Assembly: GCF_002257585.1 (NCBI RefSeq)
Contig: NZ_CP022743.1
Coordinates: 4,774,001-4,838,000, forward strand
DNA: 64,000 nt
From: Mucilaginibacter xinganensis
GTDB taxonomy: Bacteria > Bacteroidota > Bacteroidia > Sphingobacteriales > Sphingobacteriaceae
Direction: 5' to 3'
Below are positions 39,308-47,831 of this stretch, piece by piece (the first letter of the stretch is position 1; the number at the start of each line of letters is the position of its first letter). The notes under the pieces were generated by a model. It was given only the letters and a program-made list of their open reading frames with translations. It had not been told where the DNA came from and made no database searches. The position numbers were made by a program, and so were the translations under genes.

Positions 39308-40024
39308 TTAAAATTCCATTGGTACTTCCATCAACAAAAACTCAGTGTCAGTTTCGGCCGTGATATTGAATTTATCTGTATTCCAAATCCCGAAGCCATC
39401 GCGGGTATTTAACAGCTGGTCATTTATCTTTAGGCCACCATTTAAAACAAATACATACACGCCATTACCTTCCCCTTTTATGGTGTATTCACTACTGATA
39501 CCTTTGTCAAACTTACCTAAATGAAACCAGGCATTCTGGTGGATCCAAACACCGGCATCATTAGCATCCGGGGACAGGATTTGCTGTAATTTATTATGCC
39601 TGTCTTCCAAATTCAAAGTGATCTGGTCATACCGGGGCTCAACATTTTTTTTATTGGGATAAACCCATATTTGTAAAAACTTTACACGCTGCTCTCCGTC
39701 CTTATTGTATTCGCTGTGATAAATACCCGTGCCGGCACTCATCGCCTGTATGTCGCCATTTTTTATAACAGCAACATTGTTCATGCTGTCTTTATGTTCC
39801 AGGTCTCCTTCAAGCGGAATGGAGATAATCTCCATGTTGTCGTGCGGATGTTTGCCGAAGCCCATCCCTCCGTCAACTGTATCATCATTCAATACCCGCA
39901 AAGCGCCAAAGTTCATTCGCTCAGGGTTATAGTATCCTGAAAAGCTAAATGAATGATAACTGTTAAGCCAGCCATGATTTGCATGTCCACGGGTTTCGGC
40001 TTTATGTAATACGGTATGTGCCAT
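39308..40024 (-). CDS. Pirin family protein (bicupin, YhhW-type)
   Basis: This 238-residue cytoplasmic protein has the pirin N-terminal domain with metal ligands: MGFGKHPHDNMEIISI and GTGIYHSEYN supply the two His, a further His and Glu set. A second cupin-like domain follows (about 145-235). It opens with RGHANHGWLNSYHSFSF, typical of the YhhW/quercetin 2,3-dioxygenase-like group. Pirins bind Fe or other metals; quercetinase activity is shown only for some. It lies 150 bp downstream of a Crp/Fnr gene on the same strand, similar to other redox-related genes here. Confidence 0.9.
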   Translation of the reverse strand: MAHTVLHKAETRGHANHGWLNSYHSFSFSGYYNPERMNFGALRVLNDDTVDGGMGFGKHPHDNMEIISIPLEGDLEHKDSMNNVAVIKNGDIQAMSAGTGIYHSEYNKDGEQRVKFLQIWVYPNKKNVEPRYDQITLNLEDRHNKLQQILSPDANDAGVWIHQNAWFHLGKFDKGISSEYTIKGEGNGVYVFVLNGGLKINDQLLNTRDGFGIWNTDKFNITAETDTEFLLMEVPMEF

Positions 40025-40174
40025 TGTTATTTCCTTCTGTTATTTTTTACACAACAAAGGTAAGGCGGTTGCTATTAACGAAAGATGATGTAGGTTAAGA
40101 AATGCGATAAGGTACGCAGTATATTTAAATTTGTACTTATTAAAAACAGGCTTGCATTAAGCCTGAAATACCGG

Positions 40175-40756
40175 CTATGGCTTCCTTAGCAACGCGCTTC
40201 TCATCCTGCTAAAAAACTCCGGCGTTACACCTATATATGATGCTATTTGTTTTTGAGGCAGATGATCAATAAGGGTGGGATAACGCTTGCAAAAAATACT
40301 GTAACGTTCCTCTGCGGTTAGGCTCATGTTATCAACTATCCGCTGCTGATTAGCCACTAATGAATTTTCTGTAAGGATGCGAAAAAAACGTTCAAACTTG
40401 GGTACTTCGTGGTATAGCTTTTCCTGGTTTATTTTTGACAGAACGATGGCTTCGGTATCTTCAAGCGCTTCTATATTAAGAATTCCGGGCTTTTGCGAGA
40501 TCAGGCTATACATATCAGCCATCCACCAATCAGCGGGAGCAAAGCTTAACACGTGCTCTACACCGTTTTTATCTACTGTAAAACCGCGCAAACAGCCATT
40601 AGTTACAAAAACCGAGTTTTTACAAATTTCGCCTTCATTAAGTATAAATTGTTTGCGTTTGATATTTTTTGGGCGAAGCAGCGAAATGAATTTTTCTTTT
40701 TCTGTATCATCCAGATGAATATACTTGTCAATATTTTTAAGCAGCAGATCGAACAT
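40175..40756 (-). CDS. Crp/Fnr family transcriptional regulator (second copy)
   Basis: From Met at 40756 the product has 193 residues and aligns end to end with the Crp/Fnr protein at 13.96 kb: FDLLLKNIDKYIHL against DFEAIKKHFAKYIEL, shared ADWWxxDxxSxI, and a C-terminal QIASYIGVTPEFFSRMRS helix-turn-helix. An upstream in-frame ATG at 40804 would add 16 residues with no counterpart, so the shorter form is preferred. It lacks obvious cAMP or Fe-S ligands. It precedes the pirin gene on the same strand; the YdeI-like gene lies upstream. Confidence 0.87.
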   Translation of the reverse strand: MFDLLLKNIDKYIHLDDTEKEKFISLLRPKNIKRKQFILNEGEICKNSVFVTNGCLRGFTVDKNGVEHVLSFAPADWWMADMYSLISQKPGILNIEALEDTEAIVLSKINQEKLYHEVPKFERFFRILTENSLVANQQRIVDNMSLTAEERYSIFCKRYPTLIDHLPQKQIASYIGVTPEFFSRMRSALLRKP

Positions 40757-40840
40757 CGGGCGGTTTTTTTGGTAAGTTAAAGATTCAAAACAAGCGTTTA
40801 ACATTGGAATATTATTTCAATACCCAATAGCCTATCCTCG

Positions 40841-41062
40841 TTAAGTCTTTAGCGTTTTCTGCTCATTTTGCAGCATTATCAATGCCTTTGCAGCCCTAAC
40901 CTTGCGGGTATCTTCCTGCTTGGCTGAACCCACCCAATCACAATAGCCTTGTTTGTACGATTTTGAAAGTGCTTCAAAAAAAACTTTTGCCTTTTTATCC
41001 GCCACTAACAACAGCTCTAATTCCGCTGGTGTACCTTCAATATGTTCGCCTTTTTTTAGCAT
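40841..41062 (-). CDS. YdeI/OmpD-associated family small protein
   Basis: The 73-residue product contains the C-terminal motif of YdeI/OmpD-associated (OmdA) proteins: PAELELLLVADKKAKVFFEA, then LSKSYKQGYCDWVGSAKQ and EDTRKVRAAKALIMLQ. Longer relatives have an N-terminal DUF1905 or YdhG-like domain, so this is a one-domain form. Family members have been linked to resistance to cationic peptides or bacteriocins, without a known mechanism. It sits 84 bp upstream of the Crp/Fnr gene on the same strand. Confidence 0.72.
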   Translation of the reverse strand: MLKKGEHIEGTPAELELLLVADKKAKVFFEALSKSYKQGYCDWVGSAKQEDTRKVRAAKALIMLQNEQKTLKT

Positions 41063-41126
41063 ATTCTTTTAAATAACGGCTAAATATAAGCAGCGCCATG
41101 CTAAATCTATAAAAATGTTTCTGTCA

Positions 41127-41906
41127 CTATAATATCAACGCCTTCATTTCATCTTTTGCTCCCTGTCCCCAATTTTTCATCAACTGTTTAAGCGTATTAT
41201 AAAGGGCCATTCTATTCACCGGCTTGCCTTTTTTTGGTATGGTCATGGCTTTGGGCTCTATGGTCATATCTGTTACTTTAGTGGCAAACCAGGTTACATT
41301 ATCATGCGGCAATGCCAGCCCAAGGATCATCCCGGGTAAGCCGGTAAATGATTCGGGACCACCAGAAACGGGTATTTTTTCGGCATAGAAAGCAACTACA
41401 TACACAGAATCCATTACCAGTGCATTAGCGCGCCTGCAGGTAAAACCTGCAATTTCACGCGTTTCATCCGTGATTTTCCAGGTTATCTTACGAAGGGTAT
41501 CTTTAACTAAATAAAGATCTTCATAAACCTTTTTTTGCGTAATACTGGTTTTATCATCCAGGTCGGTATAAGTGGTATTTGGCTGACCGGAAACCGCTTC
41601 GTCATTAAAAAAAGAATTAGGATCGGCGTCGTTTGACTCAACAGGGGTAGCCAATGTTTTGTTATCAGTAAAATTCAATATGCTTTTACTCTTCTTAAAC
41701 TGGGGCTGTGTTTTTTTGTATGATTCCAGCAGGGGGGCTAAAAACGACTCATTTTCAGGCGTGATCCATTTTTTGATGGTTGCAAACATGTTTACACTCT
41801 TTTCAAATTCAATGGTGCCGTGCGTTGTAAAGTGCTCATTTTGGGCAAATAGCATGCTGCCACTCAGTAACAGCATGCCTATAATTGTGATGATTTTGGT
41901 TTTCAT
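41127..41906 (-). CDS. GLPGLI family exported protein
   Basis: The 259-residue protein has a signal peptide (to about residue 21) and the family signature SFTGLPGMILGLALPHDNVTW (here quoted in part: GLPGMILGL), with the preceding AGFTCRRANA and VYVVAFYAEKIPVSGGP. GLPGLI proteins are periplasmic Bacteroidota proteins of unknown role that nearly always accompany a TonB-type barrel with carboxypeptidase-like N-terminus. That is the case here: the gene begins 2 bp after the barrel gene stop, implying co-translation. A chaperone or maturation role for the barrel is only inferred. Confidence 0.88.
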   Translation of the reverse strand: MKTKIITIIGMLLLSGSMLFAQNEHFTTHGTIEFEKSVNMFATIKKWITPENESFLAPLLESYKKTQPQFKKSKSILNFTDNKTLATPVESNDADPNSFFNDEAVSGQPNTTYTDLDDKTSITQKKVYEDLYLVKDTLRKITWKITDETREIAGFTCRRANALVMDSVYVVAFYAEKIPVSGGPESFTGLPGMILGLALPHDNVTWFATKVTDMTIEPKAMTIPKKGKPVNRMALYNTLKQLMKNWGQGAKDEMKALIL

Positions 41907-41908
41907 AG

Positions 41909-44710
41909 TTATTGTTTTTTTGCTGCTGTACCGCCCATGCTATTAAAGTCCCAGGTTACAGAAAACATAAAATATCTTCTTATAGTGGTATAGGTGTTTT
42001 GTTGGATAAAGTTTGCATTTACAGTCCTGTCGAATCCTTTGTTTTGATCAAGGAGATCATTGGCGGCAAGGGTAAATTTCAAATTATCTTCTTTTAAAAA
42101 TGTTTTGCTTAGTGACGCATTTACGAGCGTGCGGCGGAAGTCGGTATTAAAGGTCTCTGTTTTTGCCCGGTATTGATAATCAGCATCTGAAGCAATTTGA
42201 AACTTGCCGGGAAGGTATACCGTGAATGAGCCACGTGCATTAAACCCCCGGCCGTTGTTGTTTGTATTAGGCTGCAGCGATGAACCGCTAAAGGTATAAT
42301 TAGGCCCGAAAAAAACGTTAAAGTCAAATTTCTTTTGGATGTATTCGTACGCCTGTATACCCCCGGAATAGGTGTTTGATTTTGTAAAGTTGAGTTCGGA
42401 GTTTGATAAATTATACGAATTGTTGCCCGAAATGTTCCCGTTAAGCCCAATGTTAAGATCTGTATGCCCTACTTTCCTGCTCACGCTGGCGTCCAGATAA
42501 AAATTTGACGGATTTTTTGTAGCCAGGTTTACATATTGTATAATACTCTTACCTGCCGAATTGGTTGTCTGGTTGCTTACTATCGGGTTTGATGTGTAGG
42601 AATAATTACCATATACAAAGAAAGACATGCCGCTTAAAACCTTATAGGAGTTATAGTTAATGTTAAAGCTGTTTTCAAAAGCCGGTTTTAACTGCTGGTT
42701 GCCAATAATAACCAGCAATGGATCATTATTTACTGCCACCGGCTGGATCTGGTCAATCGTGGGCTGCGTAGGGCTGCCGCGATAGCTAACGCTAAAGTAC
42801 TTTTGTTGCGAAGGCCGGTATTGAACCCTAACCTGGGGATTCCAGTTTACAAAGTTTCTCTTAAACTCATAGTTGGTGGCTTCATCAACCTGGTTAAAGT
42901 TAACCGCAGTTACTTTGGTACCAAAGTTTACGGTGATTTTCTTTTTTTGATAATTATAAAATGCACCTACCTGGTTTGACAATTGGTTAAGCTTAAAGTT
43001 GTTGCTCAATGAATCAACCAATACGTTGTAAACATTAGGTGCCGAAGCATTAAATGACCGCCGGTCTGATGTGCCGTTATCTATACCTACGCTGTAATTA
43101 AAAATAAATGATGATGCTTTTGACAGCGGCTCGGTATAAGTAATGTTACTGGTTAATATATTGCTTTTTGTTTTATAGGTTTTATACTGATCTATTTGTT
43201 GTGTGCTATCAAGCTTGCCTTTTTCATCAAAAAAGTGAGCATCTGATTTCAAAAAGCCCTTGGTTTCGCTTTGTTTATATGAATCACTTACAAGCGCCGA
43301 AAGCGTGCGCCCTTTCTTTTTAAACTTTTTGGTATAGAATGCGCTTGCGTTAAATATTTGCGAATTACTGTTATTGATGGTATTACTGGTATTATCGTTC
43401 AGCGCCGACCCGTCTGCCCGGGTATTTTTCGTAACATTATTCGTATTTGTTTTGCTGTTTTTTAGCGTGCCGTCAGTCATTACTTTTAAGTTTGATGAGG
43501 TATCAAGTTTTACCTGGTAGGTAGCGTCCAGCTTTTGGCGAAAGATATAGTTATCATATTTCTGATTTGCGTCTGTATTTATGGTTCCGGTTGGTAAGTT
43601 ATTTTGCGATAATGTGTTGCTTGTCCCGGTAACCTCTAAGGACCCGATTTTATAATTGGCGTTAATTGACTCCTTGTCCTTATTAAATTTGTTATCGTAA
43701 TGCAGCCCGCCCGTGCGCGCTACAGGGAGTCCCCGTTGATTATACTGGCCATTCCAGCCATCATCAAATCCATCGCCGTCACCGCCGCCGGTAAACATCA
43801 AGCCGCCATCGTCACTAACCTCTAAACTACTCCCGCCGTACTTTTGGCTGTCCTGCCAACCTAACCCGGTTTTACCCGTGTTAGAAACTATGGCATAGGC
43901 CGAAAATTTTTCTTTAGCCTTGAATTTATTGAACAATGCCTGCCCCGAATAGAAGCCATTGGTGCCAATACCACCATCTAACTTACCGAAATAGCCATTT
44001 TTCTTATCGGCCTTGAGCTGTATGTTGAGGGTTTTTGATTTTTTACCGTCGTCAATGCCTGTAAAAGTTGCCTGATCACTGGTTTTATCGTAAAGCTGCA
44101 CCTTGTCAACCATGTCGGCACGCAAATTCTTGGTAACCAGGGTAGGGTCATCCCCAAAAAACTCCTCACCATCAACCAGCACTTTAGTAACCGTTTGGCC
44201 CTGGGCTGTAATTTTGCCGTCCTTATCTACCTGGATCCCCGGGAACTGCTTTAACAGGTCTTCAACCTTGGCATTAGGTTGTATCTTAAACGCCTTGGCA
44301 TCAAACTCCGTGGTGTCGCCTTTCATCTTCATAGCAGCACGGCTGCTTTTTACAATAACATCAGCCAAAAGCTTAGCCTTCAGGATCATACTTACACGCC
44401 CGAAATCACGCGTGCTTTTTGCAGAATCAAGGGTAAAACGTTCCACATAATCAGCATAACCGGGATAGGTTACCAGCAGTATGAGTTTACCCTTTTTTAA
44501 ATTGGGAAGTGTAAAGGCACCCGATGCATTTGCCCTTGTAAAACTAACCAGGGTAGAATCTTTAGCATTTAATACGCTTATGGAGGTGTTTGCCAGCTTA
44601 GCGTTCGAAGCAGTGTCAATTACCGAGCCTTTTACCGAATAAAGGTTTTGCGCCGACGAGGAAAAGGTTAACAGTAAGCTGGAAACAAAAAGTAAAATTG
44701 TGAATTTCAT
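41909..44710 (-). CDS. TonB-dependent-receptor-like outer membrane barrel protein
   Basis: The 933-residue protein has a signal peptide (to about 21), a carboxypeptidase regulatory-like beta-sandwich (about 24-105, VKGSVIDTASNAKLANTSIS), and a plug-like domain (about 115-235). The plug includes VEDLLKQFPGIQVDKDGKI and VTKVLVDGEEFFGDDP. A large Tyr/Asn-rich beta-barrel follows, ending in aromatic VTWDFN before a short polar tail. This is the 'outer membrane beta-barrel family' type usually paired with GLPGLI. Unlike SusC it has no SusD partner, so a small ligand such as a metal complex or peptide is more likely than a glycan. Confidence 0.88.
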   Translation of the reverse strand: MKFTILLFVSSLLLTFSSSAQNLYSVKGSVIDTASNAKLANTSISVLNAKDSTLVSFTRANASGAFTLPNLKKGKLILLVTYPGYADYVERFTLDSAKSTRDFGRVSMILKAKLLADVIVKSSRAAMKMKGDTTEFDAKAFKIQPNAKVEDLLKQFPGIQVDKDGKITAQGQTVTKVLVDGEEFFGDDPTLVTKNLRADMVDKVQLYDKTSDQATFTGIDDGKKSKTLNIQLKADKKNGYFGKLDGGIGTNGFYSGQALFNKFKAKEKFSAYAIVSNTGKTGLGWQDSQKYGGSSLEVSDDGGLMFTGGGDGDGFDDGWNGQYNQRGLPVARTGGLHYDNKFNKDKESINANYKIGSLEVTGTSNTLSQNNLPTGTINTDANQKYDNYIFRQKLDATYQVKLDTSSNLKVMTDGTLKNSKTNTNNVTKNTRADGSALNDNTSNTINNSNSQIFNASAFYTKKFKKKGRTLSALVSDSYKQSETKGFLKSDAHFFDEKGKLDSTQQIDQYKTYKTKSNILTSNITYTEPLSKASSFIFNYSVGIDNGTSDRRSFNASAPNVYNVLVDSLSNNFKLNQLSNQVGAFYNYQKKKITVNFGTKVTAVNFNQVDEATNYEFKRNFVNWNPQVRVQYRPSQQKYFSVSYRGSPTQPTIDQIQPVAVNNDPLLVIIGNQQLKPAFENSFNINYNSYKVLSGMSFFVYGNYSYTSNPIVSNQTTNSAGKSIIQYVNLATKNPSNFYLDASVSRKVGHTDLNIGLNGNISGNNSYNLSNSELNFTKSNTYSGGIQAYEYIQKKFDFNVFFGPNYTFSGSSLQPNTNNNGRGFNARGSFTVYLPGKFQIASDADYQYRAKTETFNTDFRRTLVNASLSKTFLKEDNLKFTLAANDLLDQNKGFDRTVNANFIQQNTYTTIRRYFMFSVTWDFNSMGGTAAKKQ

Positions 44711-44786
44711 ATGTTAGGTTTATTGAAAACTAAAGTATAACTAAAAATTTAGTAATCAAAAACATTAACATTAATTAACAATTCTT

Positions 44787-44805
44787 ATTGCATTGCCAAT
44801 GCAAT
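44787..44805. promoter_or_regulatory. 19-bp palindrome upstream of the barrel/GLPGLI operon
   Basis: ATTGCATTGCCAATGCAAT consists of two perfect 9-bp arms around a single C, 77 bp before the barrel start codon. A further ATTGCAATT half-site-like copy follows at about 44809. There is no U-tract, which speaks against a terminator for the lysozyme gene and for a dimeric-regulator operator. Confidence 0.45.
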
Positions 44806-44839
44806 TAAATTGCAATTAGCTTAATTACAGGTATTTAAT

Positions 44840-45733
44840 TTATTTAACAAGCAGTTTAGTGAATGCCACGCTATCACCATTAAAGGCGTTAAAATCTGTT
44901 ACATGATTAATTCCGCTTACTTTTGCCTTGTCACTGTGCTGCCAAAAGCTCCATTTTGTTGTGCTGCCCGCATTTAATTGCGGCTGATAGTAATGGGCTA
45001 TCCATAAATTATAGTCGTCAAAATAACCTTCCAGGTTATCCTGGTAAAACTTTAGTCCCGAGTATATTATTGGTTTAATTTTAGTTTTAGCCTCTACATA
45101 TTTTAAAAATGCATTCAGTTCCGCGCGCATTTTTTCAGGGGCAACGCCATTTAATTCTTCAACATCAACGGCCATAGGCAAATCGCCCTTTTCTGTTTTT
45201 ACGTTTTGCAAAAAAAACACCGCTTGCCATTTGCCGCTTGCTTTTGGCCTGAAGTAATGGTAGGCACCGCAAATTATCCCTGCTTTAGGGCCTTCGCGCC
45301 AGTTACGCTGAAAATACGGATCAACAATAACCACACCTTCGGTAGCTTTTATAAACGCAAAGCTAATGTGTACCTCATCTTCCGTCATGTTCTTCACCTT
45401 ATGCCAGTCAATCCTGCCCTGGTACGATGAAACATCAATACCATGGATAGCATATTTATCAGGAATTCGGATGTTAAAGCTTTTAAAAGTGCGGTAATGC
45501 GGATCGCTGCCCATATCCCTGATCCAGCGCCAGGTTGAGGTAAAGCATTTTATTACATAGCCATAGTAAAATGGCGAAAGCAACACCAGTAAAAATCCGG
45601 CCAAAGCTATTTTCCACTTTACCGAAAAGCTGTTCTGTTTTTTCTTGTTGGCCGGGGTTCTTTTTTTTGCAGGGATAACTTTGCTTACAGGCGTTTTTTT
45701 TGAAGGGGTAGTTTTTTTAACCGGCGTACTCAC
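44840..45733 (-). CDS. Membrane-anchored GH25 lysozyme-family muramidase
   Basis: The 297-residue protein has a Lys/Pro/Thr-rich basic N-terminus (1-36), one membrane helix (about 40-60) and a GH25 domain (about 95-295). Catalytic-site motifs are HGIDVSSYQGRIDW with Asp100, FAFIKATEG, and PMAVDVEE with Asp190 and Glu192 as the DxE pair. GH25 enzymes cut the MurNAc-GlcNAc bond of peptidoglycan. The N-terminal anchor and its charge place the domain in the periplasm, which suggests wall remodelling and not killing of other cells. It is separate from its neighbours by over 100 bp on both sides. Confidence 0.92.
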   Translation of the reverse strand: MSTPVKKTTPSKKTPVSKVIPAKKRTPANKKKQNSFSVKWKIALAGFLLVLLSPFYYGYVIKCFTSTWRWIRDMGSDPHYRTFKSFNIRIPDKYAIHGIDVSSYQGRIDWHKVKNMTEDEVHISFAFIKATEGVVIVDPYFQRNWREGPKAGIICGAYHYFRPKASGKWQAVFFLQNVKTEKGDLPMAVDVEELNGVAPEKMRAELNAFLKYVEAKTKIKPIIYSGLKFYQDNLEGYFDDYNLWIAHYYQPQLNAGSTTKWSFWQHSDKAKVSGINHVTDFNAFNGDSVAFTKLLVK

Positions 45734-45837
45734 AATTGCAAAAATACGAAAAAGGGAGAATGAGTTTAAGGATAATAAAAAGGCTTATATTTATTTAACT
45801 TTTTATATGATTAAGCAATTCGGTTACGTAATTCTTA

Positions 45838-46809
45838 CTATGCCAAATGCATAACCGCATACAAAGCCGATACCGATATGGCTATCCACAGTATAGTTCC
45901 CTGTAAAAATGGTTTGAAGCCTACCGCCGATAACACTTTTCTTGAAAGCCCTGCTCCAATTAAAAACAATGTCAGCGTTAAACCCGCTTTGGAAATAATG
46001 AGCAAATAAGGGCTCACAATTGAAATGGCCGGAATATAGGTATTGGCTATCATCGCCATAACAAACAGGCCGATGAAATATGGTACGCTAACCGTTTTTG
46101 ATTGATTTTTAAACAGGAAGGCCGACATAAAAGTTACCGGAATAATCCATAGCGCGCGGGCCAGTTTTACCGTTGTTGCAACTTCAAGTGCATGCGGGCC
46201 ATATTTACTTGCCGCACCTACGACCGAACTTGTGTCATGTATGGCGATGGCACACCATAAGCCAAACTGTGTTTGCGATAAATTGAGGTGATGTCCGATT
46301 ACCGGAAATAAAAACAGGGCGATAGCATTCAATACAAACACGCAGCCCAGGGCTACCGAGATCTGTTTTTCTTCTGCCTTAATAACGGGAGATATAGCAG
46401 CTATGGCGCTCCCCCCGCAAATCGCCGTGCCGCCTGAGATCAGGAAAGAGGTTTTCTTTTCAATATTAAGAAATTTGCCCATAAAATAACCAAAAACTAA
46501 AGTCCCGCTTATGGATGCTATAGTAAATAAAACACCCTCCTTACCTGCTTGCAGCGCACTGTGCATATTCATGCCGAAACCCAGGCCAACTACGGAAACT
46601 TGTAACAACAAATGCGTAGCCCTATGGTTTAAGTGCAGGTAAGGGTGGCCGATAAGTTGTGCAATAGCCAGGCCCATTATTAAAGCAATCGCAGGGCTCG
46701 CAAAAGGTGTAAAACAAAAGGCAGTACAAGCAATAAATATTATCTTTTTTGTGTTATCATTAATATTGATAAATGAAGTGTGGTTAGTGAAATGATGTGA
46801 AGACTGCAT
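45838..46809 (-). CDS. YeiH-type putative sulfate exporter family transporter (UPF0324)
   Basis: The 323-residue protein has about ten membrane helices and family motifs: PALxxGLAI region (here SPAIALIMGLAIAQL), LLQVSVVGLGFGMN, ISGGTAICGGSAIAAISPV and AIHDTSSVVGAASKYG. These mark the YeiH/UPF0324 family, annotated as putative sulfate exporters; transport of sulfate or sulfonates is inferred for most members. No LysR regulator adjoins it, unlike in enterobacteria. Confidence 0.92.
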   Translation of the reverse strand: MQSSHHFTNHTSFININDNTKKIIFIACTAFCFTPFASPAIALIMGLAIAQLIGHPYLHLNHRATHLLLQVSVVGLGFGMNMHSALQAGKEGVLFTIASISGTLVFGYFMGKFLNIEKKTSFLISGGTAICGGSAIAAISPVIKAEEKQISVALGCVFVLNAIALFLFPVIGHHLNLSQTQFGLWCAIAIHDTSSVVGAASKYGPHALEVATTVKLARALWIIPVTFMSAFLFKNQSKTVSVPYFIGLFVMAMIANTYIPAISIVSPYLLIISKAGLTLTLFLIGAGLSRKVLSAVGFKPFLQGTILWIAISVSALYAVMHLA

Positions 46810-47035
46810 AACTATATCTTATTTTGTTAAGCAAATATCCAGGCTTTTCAAATCGGATTTATATTACAAAATACAATCCTAAATAACTTAAAGTTATACC
46901 TTAAGTTGCCATGTGTAATTTCGTTACTCCATTTCTGTTTTGCTTATGACACAATTGGGCAATCAGGATTCAGGGAAAATAATTTTGAATGTTAGTTTAT
47001 AAACCCGATATTTAAAAACGCAAACCAAAAACCTT

Positions 47036-47584
47036 CTGAAAAAAACACTATCCATATTGTTCCTTAGTATTTACCTGCTAAATTTATGCGGACAGTTAGC
47101 GGTTTATCAATATTTAAACCTGAAAGCAGATAGCTTTTTTAATGTCCAGATAAAAGATGGCCTTTATAATGTTAACGACCTTACCGAAATAAAGATCCCC
47201 GCAAGTATGCCCGGTGTAAGCGAATGGGCCACTTATGAAAAGGTAAGTGGAAGTATCCGGTTTGCAGATGAGTCGTACAATTATGTTGAAATGCGGGTAA
47301 CAAGGAACGCTATCTATCTAAAATGCGTCCCCAACTACGATACTACGCTGTTATCAAATCAAAACGTAATTCACGCCGAAAATATCGATGGGGTAAAAAT
47401 CCCAAAAAAGGAACATGTTCCATATGGCAAAAGCACAGTAGTTGACAATTTGAGTTTTGCATTCACCAAGTTTGAATTTAATTCGCCTTATAAAAATTCT
47501 GCAATTAAAATCATACAACCTGTGTTGCAAATAATTTGTCATAGTCTCGACATCCCGGAGCAACCACCCAGGTCTAACTGCTAA
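47036..47584 (+). CDS. Exported protein of unknown function without an ATG start
   Basis: The reading frame is open from 47003 to the stop at 47584 and has no ATG. Translation from CTG 47036 gives a signal-peptide-like start (KKTLSILFLSIYLLNLCG), whereas TTG 47057 loses the basic residues, so 47036 is listed as the likelier start. The mature part of about 150 residues is beta-rich: DGLYNVNDLTEIKIPASMP, SGSIRFADESYNYVEMRV, VDNLSFAFTKFEF. It is not recognized. A non-ATG start or an upstream frameshift in a decaying gene are both possible. It is read in the same direction as the FG-GAP gene, 248 bp downstream. Confidence 0.55.
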   Translation: MKKTLSILFLSIYLLNLCGQLAVYQYLNLKADSFFNVQIKDGLYNVNDLTEIKIPASMPGVSEWATYEKVSGSIRFADESYNYVEMRVTRNAIYLKCVPNYDTTLLSNQNVIHAENIDGVKIPKKEHVPYGKSTVVDNLSFAFTKFEFNSPYKNSAIKIIQPVLQIICHSLDIPEQPPRSNC

Positions 47585-47831
47585 CACCTCATTATTATCA
47601 AAATTAAGGCACAACACGCTTTGCGGTGTTAAATACTGCGCACAATAAAGCTGGCAGTAGGTCTTCTTTCCAGATAAATATAGTGAGGGAGGCCTGCGCA
47701 ATTGCTAATCACCTGCCCCTGTTTAAAGATATCGATTAAGGGGTGCCGGTTATGCATTAAACAAATGGCCGTTCTGGCTATTAAAAACAATTTTAAAAAA
47801 TCAAGGAGTTTATTACGTCAATAAATTATTT

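Noticed and set aside
44840..45733. Phage endolysin
   Set aside because: The GH25 domain has an N-terminal membrane anchor and no phage genes nearby, so a chromosomal muramidase is more likely.
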